Part shown: positions 9,793-18,850 of the stretch, piece after piece | Position numbering within the stretch: position 1 is the first letter of the stretch | How the letters are laid out: each line of letters begins with the position of its first letter | Source of the DNA: Desulfamplus sp. | GTDB taxonomy: Bacteria > Desulfobacterota > Desulfobacteria > Desulfobacterales > Desulfobacteraceae | Length of the DNA: 64,000 nt | Reading direction: 5' to 3' | NCBI GenBank assembly: GCA_015231615.1 | Contig: JADGBE010000003.1 | Span: 62,001-126,000, forward strand | Made by a program: the position numbers and the translations under genes | The notes under the pieces: generated by a model | Databases searched by the model: none | Seen by the model: only the letters and a program-made list of their open reading frames with translations | What the model was told of the DNA's origin: nothing

Positions 9793-10686
9793 CTAATCTC
9801 CCTTACTTTGTTGATTTTGACCATTAGTAAGGTTGCTACTTAACCGCCATACAGCCCACTCCCTTGCCCTTATGAATATAACGGTGTTTTTTCCACTATC
9901 TTTAAATTCAAACCCAAGTTTAATATATCCAGATGTAGCTTCATTCCAAATACCAGCTTTTGTAAGAATTCCACCCTGTTCAATAAGTTTATGAGGAGTT
10001 GTAATTAAATCTGAAATTATATCTTGTGGAAGCTCAAGCAATGCTTTGAAGAATTGTTCAGCAGGATATATACGCCCCTGAAACTCTGGAATCTGTTCAA
10101 GTGAACCTTTAAATATATCGTCATTTTTCTCAATCTTCTCCATTTTTGCCTTGTTCAAAGTTATCTGACGCAATGCTCTATTTTCTGCATTTAAGAAAAA
10201 TATCTCAAGTCCATAGGGCTTTCCTTCACAAAATAGCCGTGTAACAGAGCCTCCGCTAAAGAGCCATATCAACTCTGCTTGTGGTATCAGTTCTGATGCT
10301 GCTTGTGATGGAAGTGCAAGGTAAAGACGTTTAAAGTGAGCTTTGTCTATATTTGACCACTGACCGGGCAAAACACCAGATGCAAGTTCAGCAAATGATG
10401 TAGCCTCTTTAGCGTATCGAGCCGCATTCTGCCTCTCTTGAATTATGTTTTTAAGAAATGTATTTGCACGAGAACTCTGCTCTCCCGCTTGCCAGATAGC
10501 ACCAGTTTCGGGACGATAATCATTTAAAGATGCAAGGTAACGCCCAATCATCAATTCGCACCAGTTAACTCTTAATTCAGATATTAACAAAATAGAGGCT
10601 ATGAAGAGCATTAAGATATTTGCAAAAGAGACTATTCGTCTTAGCCATTCAGAAAATTTTGTGGGTTCATACCAATTACCAGTCAA
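9793..10686 (-). CDS. Membrane-anchored protein of unknown function
   Basis: A short cytoplasmic start is followed by one hydrophobic helix (about residues 22-42, [16 protein letters not shown]). The remaining ~250 residues are probably periplasmic, with a helical region (residues 70-120) and a mixed alpha/beta region ending [15 protein letters not shown] recognise no domain. The gene overlaps the upstream SDR gene by 11 bases and precedes the penicillin-binding protein by 5 bases, so all are likely translated from one message. A role in envelope assembly is inferred from position only. Confidence 0.6.
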   Translation of the reverse strand: MTGNWYEPTKFSEWLRRIVSFANILMLFIASILLISELRVNWCELMIGRYLASLNDYRPETGAIWQAGEQSSRANTFLKNIIQERQNAARYAKEATSFAELASGVLPGQWSNIDKAHFKRLYLALPSQAASELIPQAELIWLFSGGSVTRLFCEGKPYGLEIFFLNAENRALRQITLNKAKMEKIEKNDDIFKGSLEQIPEFQGRIYPAEQFFKALLELPQDIISDLITTPHKLIEQGGILTKAGIWNEATSGYIKLGFEFKDSGKNTVIFIRAREWAVWRLSSNLTNGQNQQSKGD

Positions 10687-12289
10687 TGGGTTTATAATCC
10701 TTTAAAAATTTTCCGCCCAAATGTTTACCTGTTAAAATACCGTTAAAAAATGGGTCGCAAACTCTGGCAGCACCATCAACAATATCAAGAGGTGGCTTAA
10801 AATCATGCACATCTTCTTTATGCTTCACAAGTGCTGCTGGGTCTTCATCAGTTACCCAACCTGTATCTACAGCGTTAATATAAATACCATATTTAGCAAG
10901 ATCAGCAGCAGCAGTGTGAGTCATCATATTTAATGCAGCCTTTGCCATGTTTGTGTGTGGGTGGCGTGATGCTTGCTTAAAACGGTGAAATTTACCTTCC
11001 ATTGCAGTAACATTGACAATATGTTTTTGTCCTGTGTAGTCTTTTTTCATAAGATCAATAAGCCGATTACAGAGAACAAAAGGGGCTACAGCATTGACCA
11101 ACTGAACCTCCACCATTTCAGATGTGTGAATTTCGCCAAGTTTTAAACGCCAACTGTTTGTGTTTCGCAAATCAACCTGCTGGAGATCCATATCAAGTTT
11201 CCCTCTTGGAAAAATATCATCTGCTTTATCAAAGTCATCAATACTGTAGGGTATTTGGGATAACTTTGCAGATTCTCTAATTCCAATTGCTGGCAAACCA
11301 TCGTTGCATGGAATAATAGTGTTGTGGCGACTTTGTATTGGAATAATTTTATTCACACTATTAGTAAAACCAGATTGTGAGCTTAAACATATATCATCTA
11401 ATTTCTCTTTACAGATAATATCGTCTAATCTCTCTTTACAGATAGAGTAATCTTTAAGAAGTCCAACAGCAGATTTGCCATATTCACCATAAGATTTTAT
11501 CAGTTGATCAGAAGTTAGATTCTCATTATCCATAAGATGAGCATAAAATTTTGGTGGTCTTCTGACTGTTTGGGCAGCGTTGTTAATTAAAATATCAAGT
11601 CTGTGGTAGTTATGTTCAACATAGCCTGCAAATATCTCAACGCTTGGTATATGTCTTAGATCAAGCCCATAGATGTGCAATCTATCTTTCCAATCTTTAA
11701 AATCTCTCTCTTTTGCATAGCGAAGTGCTGAGTCAACTGGAAATCGTGTAGTTGCAATTACTCTTGCCCCAGCACGAAGCATCATAAGTGTTGCTTGATA
11801 ACCTATTTTAAGACGTGATCCTGTAATTAGAGCTACTTGACCGTTAAGAGATGCACTTTGAAACCTTTTTTGATAGTTGAACTCAGCACATTCAGGACAC
11901 ATTGCATCATAAAAATGGTGAAGATTTCTATATTCTGTCTTGCAGACATAGCAGTTACGAGGCGAGCTAAGTTCCTGCCAAATAGTTGAGGGAATTGCTG
12001 TAATTTTTGCTGGAGCCTCAAATATATCAGTTTCTCTTGCACTTCTAATTCCAGTAGATGCTCTTGCCTGACGCTCTTTTATAATAACGGGCTGACGCTC
12101 AATTTTGTTTAACTCTTTGCGTCTCTGTTTAAGATATTTTCTATATGGTCTTGAGACTCTTCCTGCGGCTGATAGCAACGCTATCCTTTGAATCTCTGGG
12201 ATATTGGCAATAATTTCACTTTTTTGAGCCATACTCTCAAGCATGGCAATACATTTATCTATTTCTTCAGGAGAGTAATATTGTTTCAT
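10676..12289 (-). CDS. SDR-family oxidoreductase with N-terminal zinc-ribbon-like segment
   Basis: A basic helical N-terminus (1-90) precedes a Cys4-like segment (CYVCKTEY ... CPEC, about residues 113-138). A Rossmann fold then follows, with TGSRLKIGY for nucleotide binding and NNAAQT. A ~110-residue insertion follows the NNAA motif. The usual SDR Tyr-x-x-x-Lys reads T-N-M-A-K in [14 protein letters not shown], and the Ser position reads T/A in NVTAMEGKF, so Lys is kept but catalytic Tyr and Ser are not. I recall the [11 protein letters not shown] motif from a distinct SDR group, so the change is probably family-wide rather than decay. At 537 residues it is about twice a classical SDR. Substrate unknown. 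Confidence 0.7.
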   Translation of the reverse strand: MKQYYSPEEIDKCIAMLESMAQKSEIIANIPEIQRIALLSAAGRVSRPYRKYLKQRRKELNKIERQPVIIKERQARASTGIRSARETDIFEAPAKITAIPSTIWQELSSPRNCYVCKTEYRNLHHFYDAMCPECAEFNYQKRFQSASLNGQVALITGSRLKIGYQATLMMLRAGARVIATTRFPVDSALRYAKERDFKDWKDRLHIYGLDLRHIPSVEIFAGYVEHNYHRLDILINNAAQTVRRPPKFYAHLMDNENLTSDQLIKSYGEYGKSAVGLLKDYSICKERLDDIICKEKLDDICLSSQSGFTNSVNKIIPIQSRHNTIIPCNDGLPAIGIRESAKLSQIPYSIDDFDKADDIFPRGKLDMDLQQVDLRNTNSWRLKLGEIHTSEMVEVQLVNAVAPFVLCNRLIDLMKKDYTGQKHIVNVTAMEGKFHRFKQASRHPHTNMAKAALNMMTHTAAADLAKYGIYINAVDTGWVTDEDPAALVKHKEDVHDFKPPLDIVDGAARVCDPFFNGILTGKHLGGKFLKDYKPIDW

Positions 12290-12362
12290 ATATTTATTGT
12301 AAAAATATAAACAGTTTAGGTGCGATTAACAAAATCCATGACATTTGGAAATATATAATTAA

Positions 12363-12390
12363 GTAGAGACGCACGGCCGTGCGTCTCTAC
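12363..12390. repeat. 28-bp perfect palindrome (REP-like dispersed repeat)
   Basis: A 14-bp arm (GTAGAGACGCACGG) is immediately followed by its exact complement, with no loop. A degenerate copy (23 of 28 positions) lies at 39284-39311, and a different palindrome of the same style lies at 57069-57102. All are intergenic, as expected for REP-type dispersed repeats. Confidence 0.8.
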
Positions 12391-12454
12391 AGTGTAGACA
12401 AAACTCAATTTATGAGCTTGAACAGTATAATCTCCAAACAGACAATAAAATATA

Positions 12455-12501
12455 AAAACTCCTTTGTAATGAACCACTAAGGTTCAATAGAAAGGAGTTT
12501 T
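12455..12501 (-). terminator. Long hairpin downstream of the Fe-ADH/SCP2 gene
   Basis: An 11-bp arm (AAAACTCCTTT) pairs with AAAGGAGTTTT, and a second inner stem pairs TGAACC with GGTTCA, separated by a 4-nt internal loop on each side. The outer stem ends in an A/T run. It lies 81 bases past the stop of the gene at 12582-14426 in its reading direction, so it is a likely terminator. Confidence 0.6.
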
Positions 12502-12581
12502 ATAGAACATTGGTTGCCTTTTAACGATATTGAATATGGTTAAAAAATATCAAATTTGAATACCATATCATAATCTGGATA

Positions 12582-14426
12582 CTATGCCATAATAAGATCT
12601 GCAAGACCTTTATCTTTTAGATACTGTGGATAGAGTCTGTAAGCGGGTTTGAGAATCGGCAAAAGTTTCAATGTTTTGGGAACATTGCCCTTTGCCACAA
12701 CAAGCCTACGAGTCAAGGCACTGACAAGGTTTGCTTTGCCATGCCAGAACTTATGTGCAAAATCAGCGTCCATAGTCATAGTAACTTCTGGTGAACCGCT
12801 AAAATCTCCTGCGATAATTTTGAGTTCATCTCCAGAAGCATCAATGGTAATGGTTGCTGATGGATTTTTATAGACAAACTGAACGCAAAGCCCTGTTTTT
12901 GATAAAGCTGGTCCAAGCTCTGCATCACCTTTTAACAACTCATAAAATCCTACTAAAATATCATAAAGTTGCTCACCATCTTTAAAGACAGATTTCATTG
13001 CCTTTTCGCCTGCTGATTTTTCAGCAGCAGATTTGAGATCATCTTCAGATACCTTAAGAGGCGTATCTTTACGGTAATAGGCAGCTTTTACAATCTCAAT
13101 AACATCTTCTCTTTTAGGCTCAACAGGATTATAGAGCATTGAACCATCTTCCATTGCAGTATCTGCAACTTGATCTATTTTTGCAAGATCGTCTTTTATA
13201 CCCGCATCTTTCAAGTTAAGCGGAATACCAGTTAAAAAGGCAAGTTGGCGATTTAGTGTTCTTATTCTGTCAATGCCTGCGTAGGCTGCATTTTTTCTAA
13301 CCCATTGATCTACAAACCCAAGACTATCAAGTTTTTTAACTGCAAACTCTCTGACTGCACTTGAGCTATTTTCAACGACCTGTTGAAGAGACTTTAACTC
13401 TGTCTTTTTCACAATTTTGGACAAAATATCAAGTTTACCTGTTTTAATAATGCTCTGACTATCTGTTATAATCTCTGGAAATGATATTCCCATAGTGATC
13501 GCAATATCTGCAAATCTATCTAATCTTGCATCAAGATTGTATTCCATAACTTCAGGCAAAATAAGTGCATTAGCAAGACCATGAGGGATATGATAAACCC
13601 CGCCAAGTGCGTGAGAAATTGCATGAACCATTCCAACCATTGAGTGAGAAAATGCAACTCCAGCAAGAAAACTGCCAACAAGCATTGCCCCTCTTGCCTC
13701 AATATCATTGGGTTTTGCACAGGCAATTAAAATATTATCTGAGATAAGTTTAATTGCGTGTAAAGCAAGGGCGTCTGAAGCTGGCGACCACTCTTTATCA
13801 ACATAAGCCTCAATTGCATGAACCAAAGCATCCATGCCAGTTGAAGCAGTAAGTTTTCCGGGCAAAGAGAGTGTAAGCTCTGGGTCTAAGATAGCAAGTT
13901 GTGGCAAAAACTGCTCTTCAGCAAATGGAAGTTTTACATCATTATCAGGGTCAGCAATCACAGCTACCTTAGTAACCTCTGAACCTGTGCCAGCAGTAGT
14001 TGGAATAATAATTGATGGGAAAAGAGATTCATTGCTATCAAGAAGATATGCACCCATGTGGTCCTGAACCTTGCCACCTTTTTTCATAATAAGATTTGCA
14101 ACTTTTGCCGTGTCAATGACACTTCCGCCACCAACGGCAATAACCATGTCGCAGTTATTTGCAACACCTTGAGCCGCACACTCTTGAACAGTTTTGAGGG
14201 TGGAGTTTGGAGGAACATTATCAAATATTGATACAATCTCAATGCCAGTGTTTTTAAACCCGTTCTTAACTTTTTCTACGGGTCCTGCCTCAGCAAGAAT
14301 AGCGTCAGTTACAAGCAATGCTCTTTTTTTACCAAATTTAGCTACTGCTTTTTCAATATTGCCGACAATTCCAGCACCATAAACTAACTTTGTTGGGAGC
14401 GAAAATTCAAAATACTCAGGAAGCAT
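12582..14426 (-). CDS. Iron-containing alcohol dehydrogenase fused to an SCP2 sterol-carrier domain
   Basis: Residues 1-440 are a group III iron alcohol dehydrogenase: the GGGSVIDTAK nucleotide motif, PTTAGTGSEVT, and the iron ligands Asp in GMDALVHAIEAY and His residues in HAISHALGGVYHIPHG. Residues about 480-610 fit the SCP2 fold (FVYKNPSATITIDASGDEL, MDADFAHKFWHGKANLVSAL), a hydrophobic tunnel that binds fatty acyl chains or sterols. The fusion suggests a dehydrogenase acting on a long-chain alcohol or aldehyde delivered by its own lipid-binding domain. In this neighbourhood (wax ester synthase, acyl reductases) it is a candidate for fatty aldehyde to alcohol conversion; that role is inferred. 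Confidence 0.85.
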   Translation of the reverse strand: MLPEYFEFSLPTKLVYGAGIVGNIEKAVAKFGKKRALLVTDAILAEAGPVEKVKNGFKNTGIEIVSIFDNVPPNSTLKTVQECAAQGVANNCDMVIAVGGGSVIDTAKVANLIMKKGGKVQDHMGAYLLDSNESLFPSIIIPTTAGTGSEVTKVAVIADPDNDVKLPFAEEQFLPQLAILDPELTLSLPGKLTASTGMDALVHAIEAYVDKEWSPASDALALHAIKLISDNILIACAKPNDIEARGAMLVGSFLAGVAFSHSMVGMVHAISHALGGVYHIPHGLANALILPEVMEYNLDARLDRFADIAITMGISFPEIITDSQSIIKTGKLDILSKIVKKTELKSLQQVVENSSSAVREFAVKKLDSLGFVDQWVRKNAAYAGIDRIRTLNRQLAFLTGIPLNLKDAGIKDDLAKIDQVADTAMEDGSMLYNPVEPKREDVIEIVKAAYYRKDTPLKVSEDDLKSAAEKSAGEKAMKSVFKDGEQLYDILVGFYELLKGDAELGPALSKTGLCVQFVYKNPSATITIDASGDELKIIAGDFSGSPEVTMTMDADFAHKFWHGKANLVSALTRRLVVAKGNVPKTLKLLPILKPAYRLYPQYLKDKGLADLIMA

Positions 14427-14477
14427 AAGGTTTCTCCTTAAATTTATCTATATTTGGGGGTTAATTTGGTTATGTGT

Positions 14478-15419
14478 TTATAAAATATTATTCAATTTTT
14501 GACGGGCGTTATTATACCCATCAGCCATGAGTGCATTTGCCTGTTTAAGGCTAAAATTTAACAAAGATGGGAGACCAAGCATTTTAGATGGGGCAATGGT
14601 TATGATTCGCGGCATTTTTTGTGTCTTATTCTGTGATGCTGCCTCTACTGGATTCTCTAAAAATTTCTGTGCATTTTTTTTTCTTAAATATGAAGAGCCA
14701 GGCATCAGGTTATTCATTCCGACGAGTCTATTACCCATGATTGTGCTTTGTTGAAGTATGCTATAATAGGAAGAGGCAAGAGATTGCTCCAGCAGATGTT
14801 CTCCAGCATCCATAATCCGTCTTGGTTCAGGCAGCCTTGATAAATGTCCTACAGGCGAAAGAAGTGCCACAATAATCTCATCTATTCCTCGTGCAAGTGC
14901 TGGCAGCAGGGGGACATTTGCCATGATACCGCCATCCCAGTAAGGGATACCGTCAATCTTGTGATGGGGAAAAATAATGGGCATGGCACTTGATGCCATA
15001 ATATGGTCAATTGTGATTTCATTCTGGGTGAAAAATTCGGGTATAGCTGTGTGAAGGTTTACAGCAGATATTATGATTTCAGTTGTGCTTTTTTTGAGTT
15101 TGCCAAAGTCAATATTGGATTCGAGCATGGATTTAAGAGGCGTTGTATCCATCAATGGAACCCATCGTTGCCGTAACAGGACATTGGCAATAAAGTGAAT
15201 AGGTTGAAATCTATATATTTTCCTTCGTCCTGATTTTGTCCAAATATGAGTAAGTTGTTCAGTAGTAAGACCAGAACCTATTGCAACAGCATTGATTGCA
15301 CCAATTGAGGTGCCGCAGATCATGTCAGGAATCCAGTTTTTTTCCTGAAGATACTTCCACACCCCAACTTGAAATGAACCTCTTGAGCCGCCGCCAGATA
15401 AAATCAATGCTCTTTTCAT
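14478..15419 (-). CDS. Patatin-like phospholipase / lipid acyl hydrolase
   Basis: All patatin landmarks are visible: the oxyanion-hole motif GGGSRG (residues 9-14), the nucleophile elbow GTSIGA (about 38-43) with the catalytic serine, and the Asp-Gly-Gly motif of the Ser-Asp dyad in WDGGIMANVPL (about 157-167). At 313 residues it has the normal size for bacterial family members. No signal peptide is evident, so it probably acts in the cytoplasm. Placed between the lipid-binding dehydrogenase and PhaR-type genes, it may mobilise granule lipid; patatin-domain enzymes are also known as intracellular PHA depolymerases. Substrate not determinable from sequence. Confidence 0.88.
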   Translation of the reverse strand: MKRALILSGGGSRGSFQVGVWKYLQEKNWIPDMICGTSIGAINAVAIGSGLTTEQLTHIWTKSGRRKIYRFQPIHFIANVLLRQRWVPLMDTTPLKSMLESNIDFGKLKKSTTEIIISAVNLHTAIPEFFTQNEITIDHIMASSAMPIIFPHHKIDGIPYWDGGIMANVPLLPALARGIDEIIVALLSPVGHLSRLPEPRRIMDAGEHLLEQSLASSYYSILQQSTIMGNRLVGMNNLMPGSSYLRKKNAQKFLENPVEAASQNKTQKMPRIITIAPSKMLGLPSLLNFSLKQANALMADGYNNARQKLNNIL

Positions 15420-15502
15420 ATCAAAGCTCTTTTCATCATAATAAGCCTTTTTTAGATTGACTTATTGCATTTATGGTTAATCAAACCAACTTTTATCAAT
15501 TA

Positions 15503-16195
15503 TCAATTTAACGTTCCACCATTCCAAATTTCATTATGCCAAGCAGTTTCACGCTCATGGATGGTATTTACAAAGTAGTCAATATTTTTTATCTGCCTAA
15601 ATGCTGTGTATCCTTGATAAATAAAATCAACAACAGGCTTTATTTTGAAAAAATATGCAGCACTCTTAACAGTATTTAAAGATACTGCCACAATCCACTT
15701 TTGACTTAATCTATGGAATGTCCGTGTAACTTCAGTGCTAAGATTTATCTGATATATTCTCTTGTCATAGTTATCAAGGCTTCTGTAAGTCTGCTGATAT
15801 TGATCCATATTCATATCAGTTCCAATATCAACATCGATCATCTTGTGAACCATTAAATTATCAAGAGCATCACTGAGTTCATGGAGTTCGATAACCTTTG
15901 AGACTGCTGAGACCATTCCAGAATAAACCTTGCCATCCAATGCACTGTGGAGTTTTTTTATCCCCTGATCCCGAAAACTAAAATCTTCGGGGGCATAGAG
16001 TCTATTAAAGAAAAAATCGCCCATTAGATCATATTCTGGATTGCTCTTTATATCTTTATATGTGCTATTCAAACGGTTGGACTGAAACTTTTGAAGTGCT
16101 CGTTTGAGAGTCAGAAAAATATCACCGTCAACGGCATGATTGGTATTATAGATGTTAGTAGCATGGGCATCATTATAAGCTGTTTGTGTTTCCAT
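15503..16195 (-). CDS. FFLEELY-motif family protein (function unknown)
   Basis: This 230-residue soluble protein carries D-F-F-F-N-R-L-Y-A-P-E-D-F near residue 60 followed by RDQGIKKL, which matches the signature of the family named after its FFLEELY motif. The rest is predicted helical, with a conserved-looking ISLSTEVTRTFHRL-type helix. No catalytic motif is visible. It lies directly downstream of a PhaR-type gene (50 bases) in the same direction, so a link with polymer or lipid granules is plausible but inferred from position. Confidence 0.6.
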   Translation of the reverse strand: METQTAYNDAHATNIYNTNHAVDGDIFLTLKRALQKFQSNRLNSTYKDIKSNPEYDLMGDFFFNRLYAPEDFSFRDQGIKKLHSALDGKVYSGMVSAVSKVIELHELSDALDNLMVHKMIDVDIGTDMNMDQYQQTYRSLDNYDKRIYQINLSTEVTRTFHRLSQKWIVAVSLNTVKSAAYFFKIKPVVDFIYQGYTAFRQIKNIDYFVNTIHERETAWHNEIWNGGTLN

Positions 16196-16245
16196 TAGAT
16201 TCTCTTTTATTATTTCTTTATGTATAATTACGCTTTTCTCTCTTA

Positions 16246-16818
16246 TTATTTGTTGTTCTGCTGTTTTTCAGATTCAAGCTCCTCAATCTTCTTCTCAAGA
16301 TAGTTAATTCTATCTGTCAGATTTGCAAATTGATCTCTTGTAGCAAGATTCATAACGCTTAAAACCTCATTAATACGCTTATCAACCATTTCTGCAATCC
16401 AGCTTTTAAGAGATGTTGTAAATCCCATTATCTCATGTTTTAAGCGACTGCCCTCTGTTTTAGAGATTTCATTGTTTTTAACAAGACTTTTGAGCATATT
16501 ATCAAGTTCATCTTCAGCAAGTGTAAAGGCATTTTGCCATATAGAAAAATATTTTTTGGCATAATCTGTAATAGCACCACTACCTTTGCGAAAGAGCTGA
16601 ATAAGAAGACCTGAAGAGAGAGATTCATCAGTTTCGCAAGAATCTTTACCCATTAAACTGGATACAATCGAAGATGTCAAATCTTCACCAGTCTCATTAT
16701 CAATAATAGAGACATCTTTACCTGCTTTAATCATTCCAGAAATATGCTTCATTGTAACATATTTCTTATCTGTTGTATCGTAGAGCTTACGGTTTGCATA
16801 TTTTTTTATCAGGTGCAT
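16246..16818 (-). CDS. phaR: PhaR-type polyhydroxyalkanoate synthesis regulator / granule protein (first copy)
   Basis: The N-terminus IKKYANRKLYDTTDKKYVT is the hallmark of the PHA accumulation regulator DNA-binding domain, which in characterised proteins binds both DNA and polymer granules. A helical middle (residues 65-125) is followed by a C-terminal motif LATRDQFANL then a coiled-coil end. That motif recurs in the next two genes (LPTRDQIAEL, LPSKKEVEDL) and resembles the C-terminal segment of phasin-like and PhaE-like proteins. Twenty-eight bases separate it from the second PhaR-type gene. The protein likely links regulation and granule binding; whether it still represses genes cannot be seen. 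Confidence 0.8.
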   Translation of the reverse strand: MHLIKKYANRKLYDTTDKKYVTMKHISGMIKAGKDVSIIDNETGEDLTSSIVSSLMGKDSCETDESLSSGLLIQLFRKGSGAITDYAKKYFSIWQNAFTLAEDELDNMLKSLVKNNEISKTEGSRLKHEIMGFTTSLKSWIAEMVDKRINEVLSVMNLATRDQFANLTDRINYLEKKIEELESEKQQNNK

Positions 16819-16846
16819 CTTTTTCTCCGAATGTTTTGCTGCTTAG

Positions 16847-17644
16847 TTAGGCTTTTTTTCTTGCCCGTTTTTTTACATTTTTAACTGTTTTTGTTGTAGT
16901 GTTCTGTGTTGCAGGATTTAGTTTTTCAGCAAACTCTTCAAAAGGATTTTTTTTAAGGGGTGGCGAATCTAAGATAGGTTCTGAAAACTCTTCAAATAAC
17001 TCTTGGCTCTGTGGAGATACCTCTTGATTCTGTGGAGAAGATAGCTCTTGGCTCTGTGGGGAAGACACCTCTTGGCTCTGAGTAGATAATGCTGAAACTT
17101 CTTGAGATAGTTCTGTTATTTTTACTGTTGCTAACTCCTGATTAGATGCTGCATCTGAATAGAGTTGTGACTCTTTGGCAGAAGTTTTCAAAGCATCAAT
17201 TTTTTGGCCAATAACTTTTATATTATCATTAAGTTCAGCAATCTGATCTCTTGTAGGAAGATTGACTATTTCAAGAATTTGATTAATACGCTTATCAATA
17301 ACGTCAGATACCCAATTTTTCATGGAGTCTGTATTTAAAAAACGTTCTATTCTCCATGACTCTGATTCAACATCTTTTTTGTCTGAGGATTTTTTGTCAA
17401 AACCTGTAGTCTCTGAAGATGTTTTTGTATCAGAATCTGAAGGTCTTGACCCTATAGTTTTACCTTTAATCTTGCTTGAATATTGGGAAATAATAGACTC
17501 AGTAATCTCCTCTCCTGTTGTGGTTAAAGTAACTTTGATCTGCTCCCCTTTTTTAATCAACTCCTTAATTCGATCTGCTTTTATAAACTTTCTGTTGACT
17601 GCGTCAAAAAACCTACCATTAGAATATTTTTTGATGTCAAGCAT
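16847..17644 (-). CDS. PhaR-type granule/regulatory protein (second copy) with QSQE repeats
   Basis: The N-terminus MLDIKKYSNGRFFDAVNRKF matches the PhaR DNA-binding domain in divergent form. I set the start at the ATG at 17644, which has AAGGAG in front; the frame runs further up to 17728 but without a ribosome site. A polar linker leads to the motif LPTRDQIAELNDNI followed by a coiled coil, then a Ser/Gln/Glu-rich region with about four units of the form SPQSQE(V/L), and a lysine-rich tail. It sits between the other PhaR-type gene and the phasin-like gene, all in one direction, so the three proteins probably share a granule surface. Confidence 0.72.
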   Translation of the reverse strand: MLDIKKYSNGRFFDAVNRKFIKADRIKELIKKGEQIKVTLTTTGEEITESIISQYSSKIKGKTIGSRPSDSDTKTSSETTGFDKKSSDKKDVESESWRIERFLNTDSMKNWVSDVIDKRINQILEIVNLPTRDQIAELNDNIKVIGQKIDALKTSAKESQLYSDAASNQELATVKITELSQEVSALSTQSQEVSSPQSQELSSPQNQEVSPQSQELFEEFSEPILDSPPLKKNPFEEFAEKLNPATQNTTTKTVKNVKKRARKKA

Positions 17645-17757
17645 AATAGACTCCTTAAATAAAAAGTTAAAGCACCAAAGATTTAACATAACTACTCTGG
17701 TGCTATAACTAATAAAAATTAATACCACAATTAGAAATTTTGACTATTAAATTTAAT

Positions 17758-18534
17758 TTATGCAGCAATAGGCTGATTTTGATTTGCCAAAGAATCAACT
17801 TTTCTATTAACGCTGTCAATACCTTTTATTAAATCCTCAACCTCTTTTTTGCTTGGAAGATTAAGCATTGATGGAAATTTCTCAACAGTTCTTGTAAGTT
17901 TCTCTTCAAGAACTTTTTTAAGCTCTATTTTATCAAGCACTTTTTTGCTGGCATCAATAATATCTTGTTTAGCGTTTTCAGCGTCTTTTTCAATCTTCTC
18001 AAAAATTACTTTGCTATTTTTTTTATACTCTTCTTTGTATTCTTCAAACTTTTTTGTTGCATCCACTTTTGCATCTTTTACGATCTCTTCCATAGTTTTA
18101 ACAGGGCTGTTTTTGATCTTTTCTTTAAACTCTTTTGTTTTATCCTTTAGCTCATTTGCCCTATCTTTAAGCTCTTCATATTTTTTAAGAGAATCTTCTT
18201 TAAATGTTTTAGCTGCCTTTGTGCTGTTATCAATAATAGCATCAATCTTTTTAAGAGGGTCTTTATTCAACTCCTTCATAAATTCACGGCTAACCTCAAC
18301 GGTTTTCTTTACATATTTTTCATTGTAAACATCTAAGCGTTGTTTGACTGACTCACGAGCATCTTGAACAGCTTTGAGTGTGTAATATTTTGACTCACAT
18401 TTTGTTGAGTTGCAATTTGATGTTGTATTATCATCTGATTTAGTGTTAATAGATTCATTGACCATAGTTGTATCCTCTGAATTTGTGTTATAATTTTCTG
18501 CTGTAGTATTTGTTGTTGCATTCATTTTGTCCAT
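17758..18534 (-). CDS. Phasin-like, lysine/glutamate-rich helical protein
   Basis: The N-terminal 55 residues are Asn/Thr-rich and probably disordered. From residue 60 on the protein is an almost unbroken amphipathic helix rich in Lys and Glu (KKYEELKDRANELKDKTKEF region), ending in LNLPSKKEVEDLIKGIDSVN and a short coiled coil. That end matches the two PhaR-type proteins downstream. Helical content, size (258) and the shared motif fit a phasin, a structural protein coating polymer or lipid inclusions. No membrane segment or signal peptide is present. It is the first gene of the minus-strand granule set and is divergent from the wax ester synthase gene. Confidence 0.65.
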   Translation of the reverse strand: MDKMNATTNTTAENYNTNSEDTTMVNESINTKSDDNTTSNCNSTKCESKYYTLKAVQDARESVKQRLDVYNEKYVKKTVEVSREFMKELNKDPLKKIDAIIDNSTKAAKTFKEDSLKKYEELKDRANELKDKTKEFKEKIKNSPVKTMEEIVKDAKVDATKKFEEYKEEYKKNSKVIFEKIEKDAENAKQDIIDASKKVLDKIELKKVLEEKLTRTVEKFPSMLNLPSKKEVEDLIKGIDSVNRKVDSLANQNQPIAA

Positions 18535-18850
18535 TTTTAATTCTCCTTTTTTAATAAAATATTATTTAAATAAATAAAAAATTGTTGCTCTATCTATGAT
18601 TATTTTTTATAACAGATTATATCTCATAACGCATTGTGTCATTTGGACGTAATATGATGCACTGCGTTATGAATGTCAAGAGAAAATTTTATTTTTTTAT
18701 TTTATTTTTTTAATGCTTGAACAGTGCGTCAATCTTTTATATACAATTGGTAGTTTACGGAAAATTTATATAAATTCCATTTCAACTTTACCGCATTATA
18801 TTCAAACGTAATTCTTAACCACAATTTAACATCTTATCAGGAGGAAAAGT
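18535..18850. promoter_or_regulatory. Divergent promoter region with an 18-bp imperfect inverted repeat
   Basis: This 316-base gap separates the phasin-like gene (minus) from the wax ester synthase gene (plus). At 18625-18671 an inverted repeat has arms starting CATAACGCA (15 of 18 positions match) around an 11-nt spacer, a possible operator for a PhaR-like or other dimeric regulator. The right end holds a strong ribosome site (AGGAGG) eight bases before the ATG at 18851. Nothing else is recognisable. Confidence 0.5.

Noticed and set aside
10676-12289. Loss of SDR catalytic Tyr as a sign of pseudogene decay
   Set aside because: The frame is intact and the [11 protein letters not shown] motif looks like a conserved family variant, so decay is unlikely.
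17849-18328. 159-codon plus-strand frame opposite the phasin-like gene
   Set aside because: Phe/Ser/Leu-rich shadow of the Lys/Glu-rich helix; no ribosome site.
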